Source of the DNA: RGIG4140 sp045614025
GTDB taxonomy: Bacteria > Pseudomonadota > Alphaproteobacteria > CAAHEQ01 > UBA3637
Direction: 5' to 3'
DNA length: 16,877 nucleotides
Assembly (NCBI GenBank): GCA_045614025.1
Contig: JAZLCE010000009.1
Span: 1-16,877, forward strand
A program made the position numbers and the translations under genes. Of this stretch, positions 13,312 to 16,877 are shown piece by piece (the stretch's first letter is position 1; every line of letters begins with the position of its first letter). The notes under the pieces are model-generated. The model did not search any database, was not told the DNA's origin, and saw only the letters and a list, made by a program, of their open reading frames with translations.

Positions 13312-14403
13312 ATGGAACAAAGAATTTCAAGTTTGCGTGAAGAAATTAATGCTTCTTTGGCTGCTGCCGAAACATTGATTGCTTTAGATGAAGTGAGAGT
13401 TAAAACATTGGGTAAAAGTGGTTCAGTAACTGGTTTGATGAAAGAACTTGGTGGTTTACCTGTTGAAGAAAAAAAACAAATGGGTCAACTTTTAAATGTT
13501 TTTAAAACTGAAATTGCTACTTTAATTGAAGAAAAGAAAGTTCTTTTAGAAGAAAAAGAATTAAATGAAAGATTAAAGTCAGAAACTGTTGATGTTACAT
13601 TACCAGTTCGCCCTGAAGTAACAATGGGAAGAATTCATCCTGTTTCTCAAGTGATGGAAGAAATGCTTTCTATTTTTGCCCAAATGGGATTTGATTTGGC
13701 AGAAGGTCCAGATATTGAAGATGATTTTCATAATTTTGAAGCGCTTAATATTCCACCTTCTCATCCTGCTCGTCAAATGCAAGCAACATTTTTTATGCAA
13801 AACACAACGGATAAAGTGTTGCGCACACAAACATCTGGTGTTCAAATTAGAACAATGGAAGGCAAAAAACCTCCAATTAAAATTGTTGCCCCTGGAAGAA
13901 CATATCGTCGCGATTATGATATGACTCATACGCCAATGTTCCATCAAATTGAAGGGCTTGTTATTGATAAAAAAACAAACCTTGCCAATTTGAAAACAAC
14001 TTTAGTTGAATTTATGAAGCTCTTTTTTGAAACAGATGATGTTGCGCTTCGTTTCCGTCCATCATACTTTCCATTTACGGAACCATCTTATGAAGCAGAT
14101 GTTGGTTGTTCAAGAGAAAATGGAGAATTTAAAATTAAGTCTGGTGCTGGTTGGTGCGAATTGCTTGGATGTGGAATGGTGCATCCAAATGTGCTTAAAA
14201 ACTGCGGTTTAGATCCAGATGAATATCAAGGGTATGCTTTTGGATGTGGGATCGATAGATTTGCTATGTTAAAATATGGTATTCCAGATTTAAGAAGTTT
14301 CTTTGATGCGGATATGCGTTGGATTAAACATTATGGTTTCTTGCCGCTTGATATTCCAACAAACACAAGCGGGTTGAGTTTGAACGGAGGATCAAAACGA
14401 TGA
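13312..14403 (+). CDS. pheS: Phenylalanine-tRNA ligase alpha subunit
   Basis: This 363-residue catalytic subunit of the alpha2-beta2 enzyme charges tRNA-Phe in the cytoplasm. An N-terminal coiled-coil (about 1-90) contacts tRNA. The class II core follows: GFDLAEGPDIEDDFHNFEAL (126-145), HPARQMQATFF (151-161), motif 2 GRTYRRDYDMTHTPMFHQIE (195-214), FTEPS (255-259) and motif 3 GCGIDRFAML (311-320). All key regions are present. The final 13 residues or so (S-G-L-S-L-N-G-G-S-K-R at the end) extend past the usual end and are encoded by the pheT ribosome site. AAAGGTG (13301-13307) lies before the ATG. The stop overlaps the pheT start as ATGA, giving translational coupling and equal subunit amounts. 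Confidence 0.97.
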   Translation: MEQRISSLREEINASLAAAETLIALDEVRVKTLGKSGSVTGLMKELGGLPVEEKKQMGQLLNVFKTEIATLIEEKKVLLEEKELNERLKSETVDVTLPVRPEVTMGRIHPVSQVMEEMLSIFAQMGFDLAEGPDIEDDFHNFEALNIPPSHPARQMQATFFMQNTTDKVLRTQTSGVQIRTMEGKKPPIKIVAPGRTYRRDYDMTHTPMFHQIEGLVIDKKTNLANLKTTLVEFMKLFFETDDVALRFRPSYFPFTEPSYEADVGCSRENGEFKIKSGAGWCELLGCGMVHPNVLKNCGLDPDEYQGYAFGCGIDRFAMLKYGIPDLRSFFDADMRWIKHYGFLPLDIPTNTSGLSLNGGSKR

Positions 14404-16760
14404 AAGTTTCTTTAAGTGCTTTAAAAAAATATTTAAAAACAACAGCTAGCGTGGCTGAAATTTCAGATACTTTAACATCCATTGGTTTGGAAGTTGAAGA
14501 AGTGATTGATAAAGGCGCTGAATTAGAGGGATTTGTTATTGGCGAAATTAAAGCCGTTGAAAATCATCCGAATGCTGATAAATTGCATATTTTACGTGTA
14601 TCAAATGGAAAAGAAATTATTCAAATTGTTTGTGGTGCACCAAATGTTTATGAAGGAATGAAATCTATTTTAGCTGTTCCAGGTGTGATGATTCCTTGCT
14701 ATCAAGAACGTTTAGAAAAAGGGGTAATTCGCGGCGTTGAAAGTTTTGGGATGATGTGTTCTGAAAAAGAATTAAATTTAGGCACAGATCATTCTGGGAT
14801 TTTGGATTTAAAAACAGATTTGCCAGCGGGAACACCTGCCAGTGAATTTTTCAATGCTGATGTGATTTTTGATGTAAATGTTACGCCAAACAGAGGCGAT
14901 TGTTTTGGGGTGAAAGGAATTGCAAGAGATTTATCTGCCACTGGTATCGGTGAATATATTTATGAAGAACCTCAAAAAATTCAAGGGACATTTAAATCAC
15001 CAATTAATGTTCATATTGAAGATGAAAATTGTTTGGAATTTGCTGGTCGATATATTAAGAATGTTAAAAACGGCCCAAGTCCAAAATGGATGCAAGACTT
15101 TTTGATTTCAATGGGTCTTCGTCCAATTTCTGCTTTAGTAGATATTACCAATTATTTGAATTTGGCAGAATGCCGTCCACTTCATGTATTTGATGCAGAT
15201 AAATTAACTGGAGATTTATATGTTCGCTCTGCTAAAGAAGGCGAAACATTAAAAGCTTTAGATGAAAAAGAGTATACTTTAAAAGAAGGAATGCTTGTGA
15301 TTGCGGATGAATCAAAAGCACAAAGTATTGCTGGTGTCATGGGTGGTGAAGAAACTGGTTGTTCTGAAAAAACAGTGAATGTTTTCTTGGAATCGGCTTA
15401 TTTTAACCCACTTTCAATTGCAAACACTGGCCGAATTTTAAATGCCGAATCTGATTCAAGAGCAAGATTTGAACGCGGGATTGATGCTGCTTCTCAAATC
15501 AGTGGAAACGAACGCGCTACTCAGCTTATTTTAGATATTTGTGGTGGCGAAGCATCTGAGCTTATTGTTGTTGGCAAAGGCGTTGATTGGTCACATGAAA
15601 TTGATTTTGATTTTAATGAAATTAAGCGCTTGTGTGGTTTTGATGTTGCCAGAGAAAAGGCGGTTCAAATTTTGGAAAGTTTAGGCTTTAAAGTTAATGG
15701 AAATAAAATTCAAGTGCCATCATGGCGCACAAATGATGTTCGTTTAAAAGCGGATATTGTTGAAGAAGTTGTTCGTATTTATGGGCTTGATGAATTGCCA
15801 GTTGCTCCATTGCGTCCTGAAGAATTAACAACCAGCATTTTGTTGCCACATCAAAAAAGAGAAATTGCTATTAGAAGAGCTTTAGCAGCAAGAGGCTTAA
15901 ATCAAGCTATTACATGGTCTTTTATGGATTCAAAATTAGCTAAATATTTTGATTCCAAAGGGATTTTGATTGCCAATCCAATTGCTTCAGATTTAGATGA
16001 AATGAGACCAAGTTTGGTTCCAAATTTATTATCTGCAGTTAAACGCAATCAAGATAGAGGGATTAAAGACGTTCAATTATTTGAAGTTGGTCCAGAGTTT
16101 TATTCAACAACACCAAATGAACAACGCATGGTTGCTTGTGGGGTGAGAGCAGGGTCTTTTTATCCACGTCATTTCTTAAGTGATAATAGATCAGTTGATG
16201 TTTTTGATGCAAAGGCAGATGCATTAGATGCCTTGGCTTCTATTGATGCGCCTCAAAATCTTCAAGTTGCAAGAAGAGCGCCTTCTTGGTATCATCCAGG
16301 ACGTTCAGGATCTTTGGTTTTGGGAAAAAATGTGATCGCTCATTTTGGTGAAATCCATCCTGCTATTTTAAAGGTTTTTGATATTAAAACGCCAGTTGTT
16401 GCCTTTGAAGTTTATATGGATAATGTGCCACAACCAAGAGCAAAATCAAAATCTCAAAAACTTTTAAAAATATCTAATTTAATGCCATTTACAAGGGATT
16501 TTGCTTTTGTTATGGATAAAAATGTTGATGCAACAAAAGTGATTGCTGCAATTTCGGGTGTAGATAAGGAAAAAATCACTCATGTAACAGTTTTTGATGT
16601 TTATGAAGGTGATAAATTGCCGGCTGATAAAAAGTCATTAGCTATTCAAGTGACGGTTTCTCCATTTGAAAAAACAATGACAGATAAAGAAATTGAAATT
16701 TTAAGTGTTCAAATTATTAATGCTGTTCAAAAAGCAACAGGTGCTGAATTGAGGGCTTAA
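14400..16760 (+). CDS. pheT: Phenylalanine-tRNA ligase beta subunit
   Basis: This full-length 786-residue beta subunit has the domain order of bacterial PheT. An N-terminal segment is followed by an EMAP-like tRNA-binding OB domain (about 40-150, with HPNADKLHI at 56-64). The B3/B4 editing domain (about 205-375) includes LVDITNYLNL (246-255), RPLHVFDADKL (259-269) and AGVMGG (311-316). The B5 domain (about 400-475) includes VPSWRTNDV (439-447) and EEVVRIYGLDELP (455-467). A catalytic-like core (about 480-680) contains the NPIASDLDEMRPSL segment (526-539) and YHPGRSG (631-637). The C-terminal FDX-ACB anticodon-binding domain (about 693-786) contains PFTRDFAFVMD (696-706) and F-D-V-Y-E-G. It removes mischarged Tyr in known homologues. 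GGAGG (14386-14390) precedes the start, and a terminator follows the stop. Confidence 0.97.
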   Translation: MKVSLSALKKYLKTTASVAEISDTLTSIGLEVEEVIDKGAELEGFVIGEIKAVENHPNADKLHILRVSNGKEIIQIVCGAPNVYEGMKSILAVPGVMIPCYQERLEKGVIRGVESFGMMCSEKELNLGTDHSGILDLKTDLPAGTPASEFFNADVIFDVNVTPNRGDCFGVKGIARDLSATGIGEYIYEEPQKIQGTFKSPINVHIEDENCLEFAGRYIKNVKNGPSPKWMQDFLISMGLRPISALVDITNYLNLAECRPLHVFDADKLTGDLYVRSAKEGETLKALDEKEYTLKEGMLVIADESKAQSIAGVMGGEETGCSEKTVNVFLESAYFNPLSIANTGRILNAESDSRARFERGIDAASQISGNERATQLILDICGGEASELIVVGKGVDWSHEIDFDFNEIKRLCGFDVAREKAVQILESLGFKVNGNKIQVPSWRTNDVRLKADIVEEVVRIYGLDELPVAPLRPEELTTSILLPHQKREIAIRRALAARGLNQAITWSFMDSKLAKYFDSKGILIANPIASDLDEMRPSLVPNLLSAVKRNQDRGIKDVQLFEVGPEFYSTTPNEQRMVACGVRAGSFYPRHFLSDNRSVDVFDAKADALDALASIDAPQNLQVARRAPSWYHPGRSGSLVLGKNVIAHFGEIHPAILKVFDIKTPVVAFEVYMDNVPQPRAKSKSQKLLKISNLMPFTRDFAFVMDKNVDATKVIAAISGVDKEKITHVTVFDVYEGDKLPADKKSLAIQVTVSPFEKTMTDKEIEILSVQIINAVQKATGAELRA

Positions 16761-16783
16761 AAATATATTTCAAAAGTAAAAAG

Positions 16784-16805
16784 GGGCATTTTGCCCGTTT
16801 TTTTT
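16784..16805 (+). terminator. Rho-independent terminator of pheS-pheT
   Basis: GGGCA (16784-16788) pairs with TGCCC (16792-16796) around a TTT loop, followed by G and eight T (16798-16805). A run of A before the stem could extend pairing past a G-G mismatch. It lies 23 bases after the pheT stop. The remaining 70 bases to the window edge contain nothing I can identify. Confidence 0.85.
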
Positions 16806-16877
16806 ATCTCTTCTTACTTGAAATTTTGTTAAAGAAACGTCATTTTTTTATTACAGAATTATTAAACAAGAAAAAAA

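Noticed and set aside
13600..13947. Minus-strand 115-codon frame opposite pheS
   Set aside because: Composition is that of an antisense shadow (many Cys, His, Arg), and it lies fully within a conserved housekeeping gene.
14387..14403. Extra C-terminal residues of PheS as a novel domain
   Set aside because: They are only the translation of the pheT ribosome site and ATGA overlap.
1..16877. CRISPR array, tRNA, rRNA, insertion sequence or prophage
   Set aside because: I saw no regularly spaced direct repeats, no cloverleaf or rRNA-like sequence, and no transposase or integrase coding region.

Overview
The window looks like chromosomal DNA from a very AT-rich alphaproteobacterium. I base this on an HtpX/LemA pair, a class IIA HAD protein with a D-x-F-G motif I, a HIT protein with the Q-L-H-V-H-V / D-P-x-W-P-G signature, and a KdsB of the general alphaproteobacterial type. 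Kdo synthesis implies a Gram-negative outer membrane. The low GC suggests a host-associated lineage, such as the AT-rich gut or endosymbiont clades. That placement is an inference; there is no 16S or other phylogenetic marker here beyond the proteins.

Region 1 (1-7021) is an AT-rich leader of about 290 bp, then a tight six-gene plus-strand operon for a surface glycan. Its genes encode a nucleotidyltransferase, two GT4-type glycosyltransferases, a small basic protein with a duplicated G-I-x-V motif, a 1090-residue four-part protein (GT2, GT4, DUF1796 papain-like domain, C-terminal beta-rich domain), and a stand-alone type II mannose-6-phosphate isomerase cupin. A symmetrical hairpin that can terminate transcription on both strands closes it. 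Its genes are poorer in GC than the rest: rows I counted run near 22%, against 33-40% in the housekeeping genes.

Region 2 (7032-10064, minus strand) is a lemA-htpX operon. Next come a second HtpX-like membrane protein that has lost its HExxH active site, and a dCMP deaminase. Spacing is minimal (10 bp, 3 bp, then an ATGA overlap).

Region 3 (10155-12913, plus strand) runs from a good sigma-70-type promoter through ppa (inorganic pyrophosphatase), a HAD hydrolase, a HIT protein and kdsB (CMP-Kdo synthetase). All junctions overlap, and a second two-way terminator ends the unit. PPase can pull the PPi-releasing KdsB reaction forward.

Region 4 (12913-13185, minus strand) is a 68-codon gene of unknown function with its own promoter, ribosome binding site and terminator. 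Region 5 (13233-16805, plus strand) is pheS-pheT with a terminator. A possible 12-codon reading frame with two adjacent Phe codons precedes pheS.

The items most worth following up are the four-part fusion protein and its DUF1796 module, the small duplicated-motif protein in the same operon, and the catalytically dead HtpX paralogue kept beside active HtpX. Nothing here proves a wholly new system. The glycan operon is the best candidate for undescribed biology.
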